DNA of 64,000 nt from Forficula auricularia (GCA_024734495.1 JALMQS010000085.1:14422048-14486047), one strand, 5' to 3'. Counted from the first letter of the stretch, positions 23,716 through 36,324 are shown. Notes: generated by a model from the sequence alone, not told the origin. Numbers and translations are program-made.

Positions 23716-24128
23716 AAATATTAAATCCACAGTCACTTAAGTTGTGGAAGAACTAGTAATTTCTAGTTAGTTAATCTAAACTCTAGTTATGTTCTAAAGA
23801 AAATCACGAAATAGTTTCATCTACTAAATACAACTGTTATAGATAATTTTTATTACATTTAAACAGGGGTGCCCCCCTAGCTTCATGATTCACCCCCCCC
23901 AGTTTCATGAAAAGTACCACCCTCCACAGTTTATTCACTTCTAAAGAATTAGAAGAGCTTTTTATTGGCTTTGTTGAACTTAGAAGACTAGACCGTTTTT
24001 ATTTTTGGCATATAATGATAAAATTAAACAATTTTCAAGCCCCAGGAATTGTAATGACGCACTCTGGATCTTAACCCCCCCCCCCGCATTTAAGACATAA
24101 TTACAACCCTTCAGACAAGAATTAAAAA

Positions 24129-24390
24129 ATGTATTTAAACTTTTTAAAATAAACTACATTCTGCATTGTTTAATATATTTATTAAAACACTAACAAATAC
24201 ACACAATCATACACGATGCGATGTTTAGATCACTTCATCTGTGGTCGATCTCAAGTGAGTACGACGGCAGATCACTGATAGAAAAGGATCGAAATGTCGT
24301 GTATTTATGTTTGAATTGATTTGTTAATGTTTTAATAAATATATTAAAAAGTGCTTAATGCATATTTTTAAAAGTTTTAATAAACTATTC
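24129..24390. mobile_element. Inverted pair with hammerhead-like relic
   Basis: 'taatatatttattaaaac' near 24170 is inverted at about 24332-24352, with further matching outward. The centre has 'gatcactgatagaaaagg' and 'atcgaaatgtcg', which resembles CTGATGA ... CGAAA with the box damaged. Confidence 0.4.
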
Positions 24391-25527
24391 AGCCACTAAA
24401 GCTTTAATCAATTTGTAATAAAAATTATACATAAAATCAGTTCGTATTTATTGGTGACAATCTCTCATGATTTTCTTTGGAAAACTTAGTCTGCTACTAT
24501 TGCCAATTTGAACTTGTATATTCTTGTTATGTAGTCTGTGGTATATTTTAAGAGAGACTTAAGTGGGAGTAGCTTCAGTTGAATTTAATATTATAAAATA
24601 TATATTCGGTGTTTTTCCAATTGAATAAGCTCTATAAACTCTTAACTAATGTAAGGCTTAAAATTTGTGACTTGTTCTTTTTAAAAATCGTAATTTGTGA
24701 TGTTTCTTATGACTTGTTCTAAGTGGCAGACAACACATATTCTAATTATAATTTCTGCGTGGTCCTAAACAAATTAATTATAATCCCCTCTACATCTAAA
24801 TTTTATCTCGGAATTAGTCTCACCGTGATGTTTTCAACATTTTAAAATAAAAAAGTGTGAATTCAAAACAGGTGCATTGAAAAACATTAGCATAAATTAT
24901 TAAATAATATTTCCAGAATGGAAATTTACAAATATGTATTTACCTTTTTGATTTATATAAGAACCTCAGATAAATAATGTTTAAATAAATACCTAATAAC
25001 CTGATAATTAAATGACTAATAATATATTATAATAGTCTAAGAGCTAGTGAACATTTTGGACGATTATTTCAGAAAACAAATCTTGAAATTTTATCAAACC
25101 CTTTTTATGTAATTGTAATAGAACAAACAAAAAGGACGCCTATGTAAGTTTATATTTTTATATTTTTTAAATTTCTCATCTAATTTATTTATTCATTAAA
25201 GATCCCTGTTGCTCAAAGATATACAGATGAGTAATACAAAATATCATGATTTATATAGAAACTATTGGACGAATAATTAAATATTGTACAAATATATAAA
25301 TCCAATAATTTTTTTATTTTTCTATTGACCCTTGATTGACTTTTATTTGATTCCATTTTTAATTCTGAATATGAATATCGAATATAATTTCACAAAGGTG
25401 TCAGAAACAATCTGTTAAGAAAGCAGATCTTCTGAAATTTTAGCTAAATCTGATACATTGGGGAGGGGTTCTGGTGCCCCTTAGAGCCATTTACACTACA
25501 TAACGCCCCTGCATCGCATAAAAACCG

Positions 25528-26300
25528 TGCAGACATTGCCTTATTTCTAGGCGCGTCGACTGAAACCTCCCAAACATATCATTCGACTCAAACTCAATAG
25601 AATTCAGGGATAAAATTTCAATGCTAGGCGTAACTCTAGGGTCTGACCTTTCATGCTAAAGCTGCAGCGCGCAAGCTTGGTCTCCTATTTAGGTCTAGAC
25701 ATTGTTATACTCCCAGTCAACTTCTTATACTGTATAAGGCTCAAATTCGTCCCTGTCTCGAATATGGCCCTCATCTGTGGAGGGGATCCTTCAAGCATTC
25801 TCTTGCTACACTGGATGCAATTCAGAAGCGAGCAATTAAACTAATAGGAGACCCGGCTCTAACCAACTCACTCGACTCCCTGGGTCACCGAAGAACCGTT
25901 TCTGCCCTTTCCCTGTACTGCAGATACTATCACGGTGTCTGTTCAGTCGAGCTGAAATCAATTATCCCCCCTAATGCCCTCTTTACGAGAAACACGCGGT
26001 TTTCAAACGCTCAGCACCCCTTCGCTGTCAAATTGGATAAAAGTCGAACAAGCGCTTTCGCCAACTCTTTTATCCCTATGATCTCCAGAGACTGGAACTC
26101 GCTCCCTGCCACCATCTTTCCCGCGACTTATAACCTTCAGCTATTTAAGACCCGTATCCACAGATACCTTCGACCCCCGCCCAACCCATAAGATTCTTTC
26201 TTCTTCTTTTCACGATGGAGGGGTCAATCCAGACCTTTAGGGGTTGCACCTTTTTGGTGTAACTCCTTCTCTCATCATTATCATATAAAAAAACAAAACA
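25528..26300 (+). mobile_element. 5'-truncated LINE, 3' end of ORF2
   Basis: From about 25528 the frame reads CLISRRVD, an in-frame stop, then NLPNISFDS and ISMLGVTLGSDL. After a one-base shift at about 25650 it continues AAARKLG, YKAQIRPCLEYGPHLW, AIQKRAIKLIGDP, SLYCRYYHGVCS and ends RYLRPPPNP-stop at 26190. This is the C-terminal part of reverse-transcriptase proteins of Jockey-type LINEs, after the catalytic domain. A short 3' UTR ('cacgatggaggggtcaatcc', 'gggttgcacctttttggtg') and an A-rich tail follow. GC content is clearly higher than the surroundings. Related relics at 58.6-59.5 kb. Confidence 0.85.
25658..26190 (+). pseudogene. LINE reverse-transcriptase C-terminal fragment
   Basis: Uninterrupted frame of 177 codons up to the TAA at 26188-26190, with no start of its own. 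In complete relatives this part follows the RT fingers/palm/thumb and ends the protein. The fragment cannot encode an active enzyme. One frameshift and one stop separate it from the upstream 40 codons that belong to the same protein. Confidence 0.8.
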
Positions 26301-27650
26301 AAAAAAAAACGACTGGATTCGATGAGTAAGAATTTCACTTTCGGGGTGTGTGTTAATCACACTACAGTATGGGATATGTTATTTCCATTCTGAAATAATC
26401 CTCCAGAATGTTTCTCTAGCTCTCGGTCTATAAGTTTTTTTATTACAGTCACTATAAATTGATTTGCATAGATAATGTTAATTAAAAACATTTTACAATT
26501 TCTATATTGTTATCAAAAACCGGTCTTGATTGACTAAGTACTTGAATTTCATTCTTAGAGTTTCATACAATAAGCCGAATCTTCTCTTTTTCGTCCTTTT
26601 AGCTGAATACATTTACTACATAATAGGCATCCGTACAATTTTTTCAGGGTGGTTTGTCTCATTAAACAATAAAATTTTTGAAAATATCTCCAAGCTGCAG
26701 GGAAAAGTCAATAAATTCCTATGCTATTAATGTAGAATTTTATTCCTGTTGCTAACGAGACAGTAAAAAGTAGCTAATTATATTATTGAAAGAATACTAA
26801 AGTTAGATCAATTTTGTCAATTTGTTAAAATAATTTCTATATAGATCTATAAATAATGAAACATGATCGAAACCATGTAGTTATATTGTATTATTTGTTC
26901 GGGTAATAAATAATTATAATTAATTATATGTGCTTTAAACAAAATTTCAACTCTCAATAGTAATTCAAGCTTTAACAGTTACAGATCTAATAAACTGATT
27001 AGATGATGCTTTTTCTAACTTCTGAGCTTCCGAGTGAAAAAGACAATCCCTAACGACAATGCTTTTTTTAGAACTCTATAATCTTAGTTATCCATCAGTT
27101 TAATCGTTTATAGTTTACCTCGATAGATAGTTTTATTAAGTTAAAACCTGCCCATGCTTGCATACTACTTTTTTCCTGTAAAAATCCAATTTTCCCCAAA
27201 ATTTTGTCAATATCAGAGGTAAAATTGATAGCCATACAAACTGTGGTAGCTAGTTAGCCGAATATGGCTCAGAAGTTTGAATTAATAAACTGCACCTCAA
27301 TGCCATGTTTCAAAAAATTGCTAATTTTGAGGAGAACATACTAAGTCTTAAAACAGTTTTAATTTTTGCTTCCAATTTATAATATTGGAATTAGAAGACT
27401 TGAAAAAGTCCATATTCGGAGATGTCAGATACCTCACTTTTCTGTATAAGAAGATGATGAATCATCGAAAATGCGATGGAAATCCGTTCCTTGTTGGGGG
27501 TCCACGTTTTTAAATCACTTGTATATTTTAACATTTTCTCTATTAAGAACTCGGGTCTATTTTTATATAACGACAGAAATAATCGTTTCAAGTGAAAGAT
27601 TCGAGAGACAGAGATAGAGAAAGCAATTAAAATGGTTCATTTGTTGTTCG
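26300..27650. other. No gene seen
   Basis: AT-rich intergenic or intronic sequence with no recognised element. Confidence 0.4.
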
Positions 27651-27665
27651 CAATCGGAAACTCAC

Positions 27666-27758
27666 CGAATGTGCCTCTCAGACAGACAGGGTGGCGTCAT
27701 CCTTGCAAACGGCCCGAATGGCTCCCACCTGTTGCGACCCCGGCATCGCCAGATCAAT
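27666..27758 (-). CDS. Possible exon, minus strand
   Basis: A GC-rich 93-nt block in AT-rich surroundings with a splice acceptor (aagaacag) before it and a donor (gtgagt) after it on the minus strand. One frame is open throughout (31 codons, phase 2 on both sides). Another frame reads DLAMPGSQQVGAIRAV then ends at a stop before the donor. I recognise no family. It could be a cassette exon of an unseen gene or a conserved non-coding element. Confidence 0.3.
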
Positions 27759-28114
27759 CTGTTCTTGTTATTCTTTTAAATTTAGCCCCCGTTTGAACCA
27801 GAGCCAGAATTATCGTTGCTTTTATTTTATTTTGGTTTTATATTATTATTTTGTTTTTTTTTATTTTAACAACCGATCGAAATAATATATTACCCAAACA
27901 TTTAACTCGCAGTAAAAAAGTCTTGGCAAAATTTTATTTCTTCAATTTCCTACAATATCCCAAACGAAAAAATATGGGACAAAATTAAAATTTTCCAATA
28001 ATAAAAGAAATACAAAATAATGATCGCAGAATTACTGGACCCTTCGAGATTGCAAATTGTTTTGCACAGCATTTTTCTAATATACTAGTATCTTCCTCAG
28101 AAAACTACGATTTT

Positions 28115-28290
28115 TCTATCAGGGTTGATTACTACTAGATAGGTTTATCATAAATAAAATAGATATATTTTATGAGTTTTATCTCGACATACCACTATAT
28201 TTCGGGTTATCCACCCATCTTCAGAAGATACAAGGAGTAGCTGTGTACCATTTATGTGAAACCTATCTATTTAATAAGCTCTTACAATGA
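28115..28290. mobile_element. Inverted-ended element with hammerhead (locus 3)
   Basis: 'agataggtttatcataaat' at about 28138 and 'atttatgtgaaacctatct' at about 28250-28269 are inverted ends. Between them is a complete hammerhead on the minus strand. Confidence 0.6.
28180..28230 (-). ncRNA. Hammerhead ribozyme motif (locus 3), best stem III
   Basis: Minus strand: stem I strand TATCTT, CTGAAGA (28224-28218), extra T, stem II GGGT/ACCC with loop GGATA, GAAA, stem III ATATA/TATGT (one wobble) with loop GTGG, cleavage base C at 28186 preceded by GT, then GAGATA pairing 6 bp (one G-U) with TATCTT. All three helices form as a monomer, which is unlike the other copies. The extra T before stem II is the only departure from the standard core. 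Confidence 0.7.
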
Positions 28291-28552
28291 TATCCCTCAC
28301 CTGGATAAAAATCAATTTTAAATTTTTGAATAATAATCTTTTCTTTTTTAACAATTTTTCATTACGGGTAAAATATGGTAAACAGTTTATAAATTTCAAG
28401 TCTTATTTAGCTACAAATTACTATGTTCTAACAGACGGGAGGGGATAAACGAAAGGTATCATAAGAGAATAGTCCTGTTTTAAGTTTCTACGAAGCCCTA
28501 AAAAAGGACTCTCACAAATGAATCTATTTATATGTATTAACTGGTAGTCGAA

Positions 28553-28625
28553 TCCAGTGCCTCGGAGTTCCCGATGACTCACATGCATTCTCAGCTGCAA
28601 GAGAGATCCGTCTTTGTAAAATTAC
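28553..28625 (-). repeat. Possible tRNA-derived SINE piece
   Basis: Minus strand reads 'tgcatgtgagtcatcggga', 'actccgaggcactggattcg' and 'actaccag'. 'ggattcgactacc' resembles a B box. No convincing A box or tail. Weak call. Confidence 0.25.
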
Positions 28626-29004
28626 CCTACGGGAGCAGCGATTCTCCTTCTGCGAATCGTTTTCTACCTTCCCTTTTGTTTGATGAGATCAGCCAAAGCT
28701 CGAGTTTATCTCGCCGATTAGATAAATAAACAGCGCTTATTGCGATGATTCTTGCTCTTTCTTTTTTTCGATCATTTATAATAACAAAGATAGAAATGAA
28801 TAAAAATATTGAAACAGAGATAAGTTGAATTATCTAGTGTATGTCTCATAGTTGTATTGCTCAATGAGATTGCTCATTTAGACTAATCATGATTATTGGA
28901 ACAATATTATAACAGATAAAATTTTCAAATCTTGAATGAAATCATTTAAGTACAGTCAGGCAGATTAGTTAATCCCATGGTTGTCTGCAACGTCAACTCC
29001 CAAG

Positions 29005-29390
29005 TACAGGACCAGATTTAGGATCGCTGGGACCCTATGCTGAACCTGTGGCGCGGGGCCTACCTGGGAAAATATTTTTTTTAAATTAAACCATAAACCG
29101 CATTTTTAGCAATTATCCAATTAAAAAACTTAGAAATAAACGTGCATGACTCTTTATTGAAACCTTGTTAAATATATTTTTAAAAAGTAGACCCTTTGCG
29201 GCGCGGGCCCATAGGCTGCAGCCTGCGTAGCCTGTGCTTAAATCCGGTTCTGGACAAATAATGCTGCGGAATATTTAAGAATATATGAGAATTGCTCAAT
29301 TGGACAATTTTTTTGGGAGCCCCCAAGAAAGTGGGGGCCCTAAGCTTTAGCTTATGTAGCTTATACGTAAATTCTGCACTGCCCAAGATA
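29005..29390. mobile_element. MITE-like element with 'accagatttag' ends
   Basis: 'acaggaccagatttaggatc' on the left is inverted at 29230-29256 ('cttaaatccggttctgg'). GC-rich subterminal blocks 'gcgcggggcc' and 'ggcgcgggcccataggct' follow inward. A related half-copy ('gtgggggccctaagctttag', 'gtaaattctgcactg') lies at 29310-29385. Confidence 0.5.
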
Positions 29391-30171
29391 AGAAATATTG
29401 TAGTAATGAAAGAGGAAAGTTATCAACATATTTAAGTATGTTTATACCCCCAAACAATGATGAACTTTTCATTCTCATAATATGTTCTTCGTTCCAATAT
29501 TTGAAGCCTTAAAAGCAAGATGAGTTAAGTTTTAAAATAACTTTTGAGGACATTCAAAGTAAATATTTTCATTTTGAATATAATTTCTATTTTGAACTCA
29601 CAAATGATCTATTAAGAAGTCTAGTAACTATTGTATACAAAATAGTACTTTTGGCACTGGATTTGCTTTGGTACATAACTTACAATTGTAGAATTTATAA
29701 TTCTTGTTAAATATAGCCCTTAAATTCTTAAAAGTCTTTATAGCTTCATTATGAATTGATTTTAAGATCCCATTTGCTAATGGCGATCAGAATTTCATAT
29801 CGTGTATAAGATCCAAATTGTCGAACACTCTGAAACGCTTTTGATCTCAAACTTTTAGTCCAAAATTGAAGCTAGATCTCTTTTTTTTAGAAACTTCTAA
29901 TCCACCAGTGCTTGCATTATAGTTTACCAAAAGACAATTTTTATAACCTAAGAAAATTCTTTCACAGGCTTTAAAATTGTCCCTGCATGTGTTTGGACCA
30001 AAATGAAAAACATTATTTTTAAGCATAAATCGAAAACGCGTTCATTAGTCTTAAAAATTCGAATTTGATTAAAAACTATCCACTCCCCCCTTCTTAAAAA
30101 GATCTGTTTTTTTTTTTTTTTGGAAAGCACTAGTTTTTAAGACTTATGTTATGGTCACCCGTTTAAGAACT

Positions 30172-30300
30172 GACGCTCTACATGTTGTTTATAACTTCCG
30201 TGATTATACGGAAAGAAATGCCTTCAAAATGCCAAGGCCTTTAGCTCTATATTTATGATTAATCAAAAGATTCACTTGAAATGGAACATTCTTTGAAGTA
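30172..30300 (-). repeat. 5S-rRNA-like dispersed repeat, decayed copy
   Basis: On the minus strand: 'aagaatgttccatttcaagt', 'gattaatcataaatat', 'aaaggccttggcattttgaa' and 'atcacggaagttataaac'. It matches the better copy at 59.83-60.0 kb, with about 15 extra bases before 'atcacggaag'. Confidence 0.55.
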
Positions 30301-31279
30301 GTACGTGTATTTTGGCTACCCTCATTTATAATGAATCATAACACAGTAATCATATTATATTTTGAATAATCAATTACTTTTACTTGATGAAAATTGTATA
30401 ATGAATAATAATTTTATAATGAATGAAAAAAAATCGTTGAAAGAGATAGAAATGTGACCTTCAAAATGATAAGGGAGGGGCACAAGTCATAACATCATCA
30501 ATTGTTTGTTAATTTAAAGTTTAATTAAAAACTTTTTCATATTTATAAAAAACTAATATTTTGTAATTTTCTTAAGATTTTTTTTTTCAAAATGTATTCT
30601 CTCAATGGCCCTATTTATTTCAGTCCATCCTAGGGCTTATTTAAAATACAAGATAATAAAAATAAAATTTAAGAATACCTACTAATGACTATTTTTTTTT
30701 CTATTTAGAAAATAGTCTTACCTACTTTATTTTAACATTTAAATTATTTAATTTATTCAGTGTACCTTTACAAAAATTCTTCGTTTCCCCTTCGTTTTCC
30801 CTTTGCCTTCCATTTTTTTTTCATTTTAATAAAAATCTAATCTCAAGATTGGATTGAGACATTTTAGTATTTGGTAGACTTGCTTACACCAATCTCTCTT
30901 TAATAATTTTTTTTTCATAAGGATGCAAATAAGAGAAACACCTATAAATCAAGGTTGATTGAGTAATCTTAGAAGATAGAACTTTAAGAATAATTCCAGG
31001 GGTTGGTTCAAAGTCTAAAGATTATATAAAGAGTATCTTGTGGTGTTGCCTAGTGCATAATTATAATTAAAAATTATTTAAATACCCTTTTAATTAAATA
31101 ATATCTTATATGTGTAAATAATATCTATACTCGAGATTAAGAAAAGAAAATGCAAAACTAAGTCTAAATAATTCGGACTCATCACTCTTCTTTCTAGAAT
31201 GCAAGAATATAATGTTAGTTCTAGAACCCTTATCTTTATCAAATATATTTACATATAATATATCCTTTCATAGAAATAA

Positions 31280-31385
31280 TATCTATTGAAATTTGATGAG
31301 ATGGTCGTTGTTTATCAAAACTGAAAGTTCGGCTGAAACCGCTTAGATAAGACATTTTTTATAAGAAATTCTCAGCAGAATTTAT
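31280..31385 (-). repeat. Repeat D, copy 2
   Basis: Minus strand: 'gctgagaatttcttataaaa', 'atgtcttatctaagcggttt', 'cagccgaactttcag' and 'gataaacaacg'. It matches the plus-strand copy at 32.11 kb, so the two form a widely spaced inverted pair about 750 bp apart. Confidence 0.5.
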
Positions 31386-31448
31386 GGAGTCGCAAAAGTG
31401 GGATTTTTGGTCACTCAAGCTCAAGTCAATTTTCTCAAACTCACTATA

Positions 31449-31452
31449 GATA

Positions 31453-31485
<33 letters not shown>

Positions 31486-31487
31486 TC
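31449..31487. repeat. (TAA)n microsatellite
   Basis: About twelve TAA units in a row. Confidence 0.9.
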
Positions 31488-32109
31488 GTTCCTAAATAAA
31501 ATTAAATTCATTTCTTAATATTAAAATGGTTATATACCTAAGCTGGGTTGATTTTTGAAAAAAATTTATCTTTCTTAAAAAAAAGAAGAAATTTAAAAAA
31601 AGAAACTCAAAAAAGATGCTTAAATCTTTACATTAATAATAATCTTCTCAAATGTATAGTCTGTGTACTTTAGGCTACCCTCTGCTCAACGTAAGAACCG
31701 GAATATGAGTCCCAACTTTAGCTTGTTTTAATGTGCACTTTCATTTTATTAACTACTTTCAATAGTGAATAATTTGTTTATGGTATGTTGATAAATCATC
31801 TAAGTGTGAATTGTAGTATAATAATTTCATCAAGATTATAGCTGTTAAGACAGGGAAAAGCTGTTTTGACGAATTGACATTTCAAATTAGAAATTTATCT
31901 TCTAAAAATGACAATCCAAACCATATAAGTTAACATATAATTTATTTTTTCAATTTTTTTTCTTAAAATATTATGAAATATTAATTGACGATGGAAGTAT
32001 GGACCCAATTTAACAACAAAAATAATTTTGGCCAGCTAAATGGTATGGACTCCACTGTGAGTCGTTTCCAAGTACTGATGATCTCAATCTACATTGTAGG
32101 CTGACGACG

Positions 32110-32215
32110 TCAAAACGTTGTGCTTCTGATGAGGATTTCTCATAAAAAATGTATATAATCTTAGGAGATATCAGTCGAAACTTCTTTGTTGATAAACAAT
32201 ATCTTATTTATTTAA
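32110..32215 (+). repeat. Repeat D, copy 3
   Basis: 'cgtcaaaacgttgtgcttct' then 'gatgaggatttctcataaaa', 'atatcagtcgaaacttcttt' and 'gataaacaatatc'. It contains CTGATGA but not the GAAA half of a hammerhead in the right place. Confidence 0.5.
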
Positions 32216-32219
32216 ATAA

Positions 32220-34090
32220 TGCTTAAGGTAGTTCTTTCGCGACAATTCACACAAAAAGTTGTAGCCTCGTAACCACTCTATACATATGAACGGTACAAAA
32301 ATTTTAGGTTATGTTTTTTAACGTGACTGTACTTTTCACACTACTATATCCTCTTTATGAATGGATCGTTTCCAAGCAATTGATCTTATATCCTCCACTA
32401 AAAATAATATGTTTTTTATTTTTTATCAAAACTACGAGAGTAAATAATTTCAATTTTTTTTTAAGTTATTCAAATATATTATTCTAACAAATATTAGTTT
32501 TTCATCAAGATGGTGAAAGTCTTTCAATGAAAAAAAAATAAAATAATGATAATTTTTCCACCTTTCCCAATCATATGTAAAATATTTCATTTTTAATTGC
32601 AATTATTTTATGTTTGGTGTAGTAAATCGTCTTCAAATTTTAACAGTGTGTTTATTAAGCTTTTAATGACTTATATTCCAAGTTTCAAAGACTTCTTGAA
32701 TTTTTGCATTTGTGAAAGAACTACCTTAAATATACTCTAGTATGCAAAATAAAAAAATAATAATAAATAAATAAAATAAGGATTTGAAAAAGGAAAACAT
32801 ATTTATTAAAAAATAAAATAATATTTGTTTTATTCATAAATAAATTTTCAAGACAATATTTATATATAGTATTTTATTGTAAAAAGTTTTTTTTTATTAT
32901 TTTGATTTAATGGATTGATTCATTTTTCTTAAATATGTTAGTTTTTTGTGTATAATCATTTCATCTAAATTGTACAAAATGTCCATTTATTTTATATATA
33001 TAATGAATATATATATTATCTAAAGATATATATGAACAGAAAAAAAAACAAATTTTGTTTTAATTAATTTTATCCGTGGTATAATATACATAATTCAATA
33101 AATAGTTTTTATCTCTATATATATATGTACATAGTTGATTGGTTTTGCTTATCTAATAGAACAAAAATTATATATTTTTTTTTAATTTTATTTTATTTTT
33201 ATAATTGGCTTTACTTTTGAGGGGATCAATAGACTACAACAATATTCCAGCATCTCTTTTCTTCTCTCTTCTCCATAATTTAGATCTAACTGAATTAATT
33301 TCGTAAAAAGTTGTTGATTATTCTTTATTATTATTTTTGTTTTTTGCTTTTTGTTACTATTTTGGGGCATTGCTGCCCTCACAAAAAAAAATGAATTTAG
33401 CTAATAATATAATTATTATCTCCAATTGGTAGGTACATACATTTTTGTACGCCATAAACTAATAATTGAAATGAATGGTAAAATTGACCATACCCTGTAT
33501 GGTAAAATAATAGAAAATATTGAAGAGAGAAGATAATGAAATGTTCAAAAAAAAAATGATTTTTTTCGAATGGTGGATTTAAGAAAAGACAAAAAGAAAA
33601 AATAATAAATAAAAAAAAATAAACACACTCTAATTTCTGTCTAATTATTATCTATATTTGAGATTGTCTTAGAAGGCACGTCTCGGAAAAGAAAATACAA
33701 GAGACATTTTTTTTTTCATTCGGATAATTTATTTATTTATTTTTTTGAATAATTTTTCATAATTATTTATCCGAAATTTTTATAATTTATTAGCTATAAA
33801 TAATAATAGAGAATATAATATGTTATTTATATTTTACAGTATACATATTTAAAAAAATTTATGATATTTTATCCAGTCTGATAATTCAATCCCATTGTCA
33901 TATACCCTGAATTTTTTATTTTTCCAATCAACGTTTTTATTGATCATTTCTCTTGCTTCTCAATGAACTAACTATTTACTAAACAAAACCAAATTCAAAT
34001 TATACTCTAAATTCACATGTGAAAAGATAAAAGTTTACATTGTAAATAATATATATATAATTATAATATTATTTTTCTCAATTTACAAAC
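32220..34090. other. Very AT-rich tract downstream of the phosphatase gene
   Basis: Long runs of A/T, TA repeats near 32990-33020 and 33115-33125, no exon or element recognised. 'ccctgtatggtaaaat' at about 33496 is a shared end motif of repeat A. Confidence 0.45.
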
Positions 34091-34094
34091 ATAT

Positions 34095-34584
34095 TTGGAA
34101 GGACGTTTTTAGAGTTTAAACTTGACATTTGCAGCAGCCACGAAAGGCTATAGGGGAAGGTAGTCGCCAATGAGAGGCGTTAACTAAAAAATCTGTGTGA
34201 AAACCCTCACGTGGACCCGCAAACGGCCAGCCTAAATACCAGTGTCCGGCATAGTCACTAAAGTCTAGGGCTTCTAAAAAATCAAATCTAGAAGCTATTT
34301 CTCTAAATCGTTGGAGTTTAATCATTTTTCAGTCTAAACACTTAGTGCCATTGTCCTCCCTGTAGACGCTTTGACTTGTGCGCGCCTTGAAGGGATTTTT
34401 CAAGTATATTTATATAATATTTATCTATTTTATTTATTTAAATTAAACTTCCACAGCCAGCCCCGTTTGACTAGATTCAGACCGGTATAACCGCCGAGCG
34501 TCGGGGGCGCATTCGGTGGTGACCGGTCACGTTATGAATACATGAAGTTGAATGAGTTTGTTTTTAGGATGAGTACCGATGTGG
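34095..34584 (-). other. Probable 3' UTR of the phosphatase gene
   Basis: Sequence after the stop codon is GC-richer than the AT tract beyond 34.09 kb. Overlapping AATAAA-type signals (minus strand) are at about 34429-34440, but the richer sequence continues past them, so more than one polyadenylation site is possible. The end is inferred. Confidence 0.4.
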
Positions 34585-34994
34585 CTACACGCTACAGCCA
34601 GATGTCACTTCATCGGTCGGGGGTTTTTGCGCCCAACGGCATTGATGAAACGGCGGTTTATCGTCGGAGGTGGCTGATGATGCTGTTGCAGTTGATGATG
34701 TTGATTCACAGGCGGCTGTTTCACAAGGTACGGAAGGTTCCCCGATAACTGCAGCGGTGGCCGCTTCTGCAGTTCCCTGTGTGTTTCCTCGTAAACCTTG
34801 TTCCAATTCAAGAAGCTGACCCATGAAATTGAGGTTCGGTGAGATTATAGGTCGTGCCAGTTTGACCAGTTTATAGGCCTCCACCATGGAAAGGAATCGA
34901 TGACGCATAATGTATGCAATGACAATGGTCGCACTCCTGGAGATACCCGCTTGACAATGAACCATCACAGTGGCGCCTGTTTTCCGTGCGTCCT
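34585..34994 (-). CDS. DUSP10/MKP-5-like phosphatase, last coding exon
   Basis: Encodes the catalytic half of a dual-specificity MAP-kinase phosphatase, which would inactivate JNK/p38-type kinases by removing phosphate from Thr and Tyr. The exon starts after a good acceptor (ctgttttag) at 34994 in phase 1. The split codon completes a Glu that joins HFI to EDARKTG. The active-site loop HCQAGISRSAT carries the nucleophile Cys and the Arg. PIISPNLNFMGQLLE is characteristic of the DUSP10 group. After the domain comes a 70-residue low-complexity Ala/Ser/Thr tail ending TSGCSV at the stop (34585-34587). The tail is longer than in vertebrate DUSP10. The preceding exon is 5.4 kb upstream (40405-40776). 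Confidence 0.92.
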
Positions 34995-36316
34995 CTAAAA
35001 CAGACAATAAATTTGCAAAAATAAATAAACGATTAAAGAAAAAGAGATCAAACGGAAGAGATCACCCAAATGCGTCATGCTTGGTATAAAATTAAATCGT
35101 TCATGTAAATATTTATGACCTAATTCTAGTAACACCACGAGATAGTAATTTAATTGCATTTTTAAGGGTGAAATATGATCGCAAATAGTCCTTTTATGCG
35201 TCAATTTTTAACGATCCAACAACACCCTGGTCTATTTCAAGTCTTTATAATTTGTCCTCCTACGGGAGATCCAGTCTGGTGACTCAGCTCCTCCCAGGGT
35301 GTATGGCCTCAAACATTAGTGACTCAACTCCTTGAGGGATGGGCGTTAAAATTAGAATAGCGCGTATTGAAATCACGTGCAATGGGAAGCCTGGCTGCTA
35401 TTTTTACCCCATTAGCGTTTGAATGAAGCTTCAACATAAAATTCACCTTTAAAAGGGGTGTATATTAATTTTCAAAAAAAAACAAAACAAAATATTGAGA
35501 TTTATTTTTTAAATGGACCGTCTGTCTGTTATATAACGGTATGATTCATTCATATCTAGACGATCCAGCAGTAACGGAGGAAACAATTGCACTGATGAGT
35601 AATCACTCAGAATTGAAATATCCATCAAGCCAGTGTTGATAAGCATTCTCACGCTTCCCCTACCAAACACAGATTCACCAGCCCTCCATCCCTTTAGAAT
35701 TATTTCACATCCTGAATGGTTTGTCGAAATGAGTCACCCGGCCCAACGGTCGGTCGCATGGCCCTGCCTGCCCTTCAAAAACTTCACCTTATTCGTGCGG
35801 TTATCCATCGGATTTCCTGTCTAAAGGGTCAGGGTTCGTAAAGCCGTGTCGAAACGTTTCCGGCCATTCCGATATATAGCAATCGAATACTTGCCCTCGT
35901 TTTCTCCCGCCTCCCTTTTGGATAAGATTTCCCTCAAGTGTTTACAACAACGGTACAATGACCCAGGGGGAACCAACAGACGAGCGAGAGATGTTCTCTC
36001 AATGGATAAGTCGTGGCTTCCGGTAGTTTTGCGTTTACTGTGAGTCAGTCAGAGAGCAATTGCGAACATCAATGAGAACTTTGCACGTGGTCAGGGTCTA
36101 GATAAGCTCATATATGTTCATTCATTCTCCGCGAATTCATTCAACAATTGGAGGCTGAAATTACTCTTTCCTCTCAAAATTTCAATCTTGTCCCCTGTCA
36201 AAAAGGCTTCGGGAAATCTAATCACAGGAAACCATTCAAGAAACCCTTTTAACTATTCAAGGGGAGGGTGTAAAAAAAAAACGAATAAGTTGACTCAGGG
36301 GTTTGTTTCACACGAG

Positions 36317-36324
36317 TGACGTCA
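36317..36324. promoter_or_regulatory. CRE (TGACGTCA), intron island
   Basis: Perfect palindromic CRE, 20 bp from a perfect AP-1 site at 36291. Confidence 0.45.

Noticed and set aside
32060..32110. CTGATGATCTC near 32058 as a hammerhead
   Set aside because: No GAAA follows stem II; the downstream 'gtcaaaacg' does not provide the needed core bases.
34542..35204. Plus-strand and other-frame ORFs over the phosphatase exon
   Set aside because: They are shadows of the DUSP10-like exon, whose frame is fixed by the HCQAGISRSAT motif and the splice phase.
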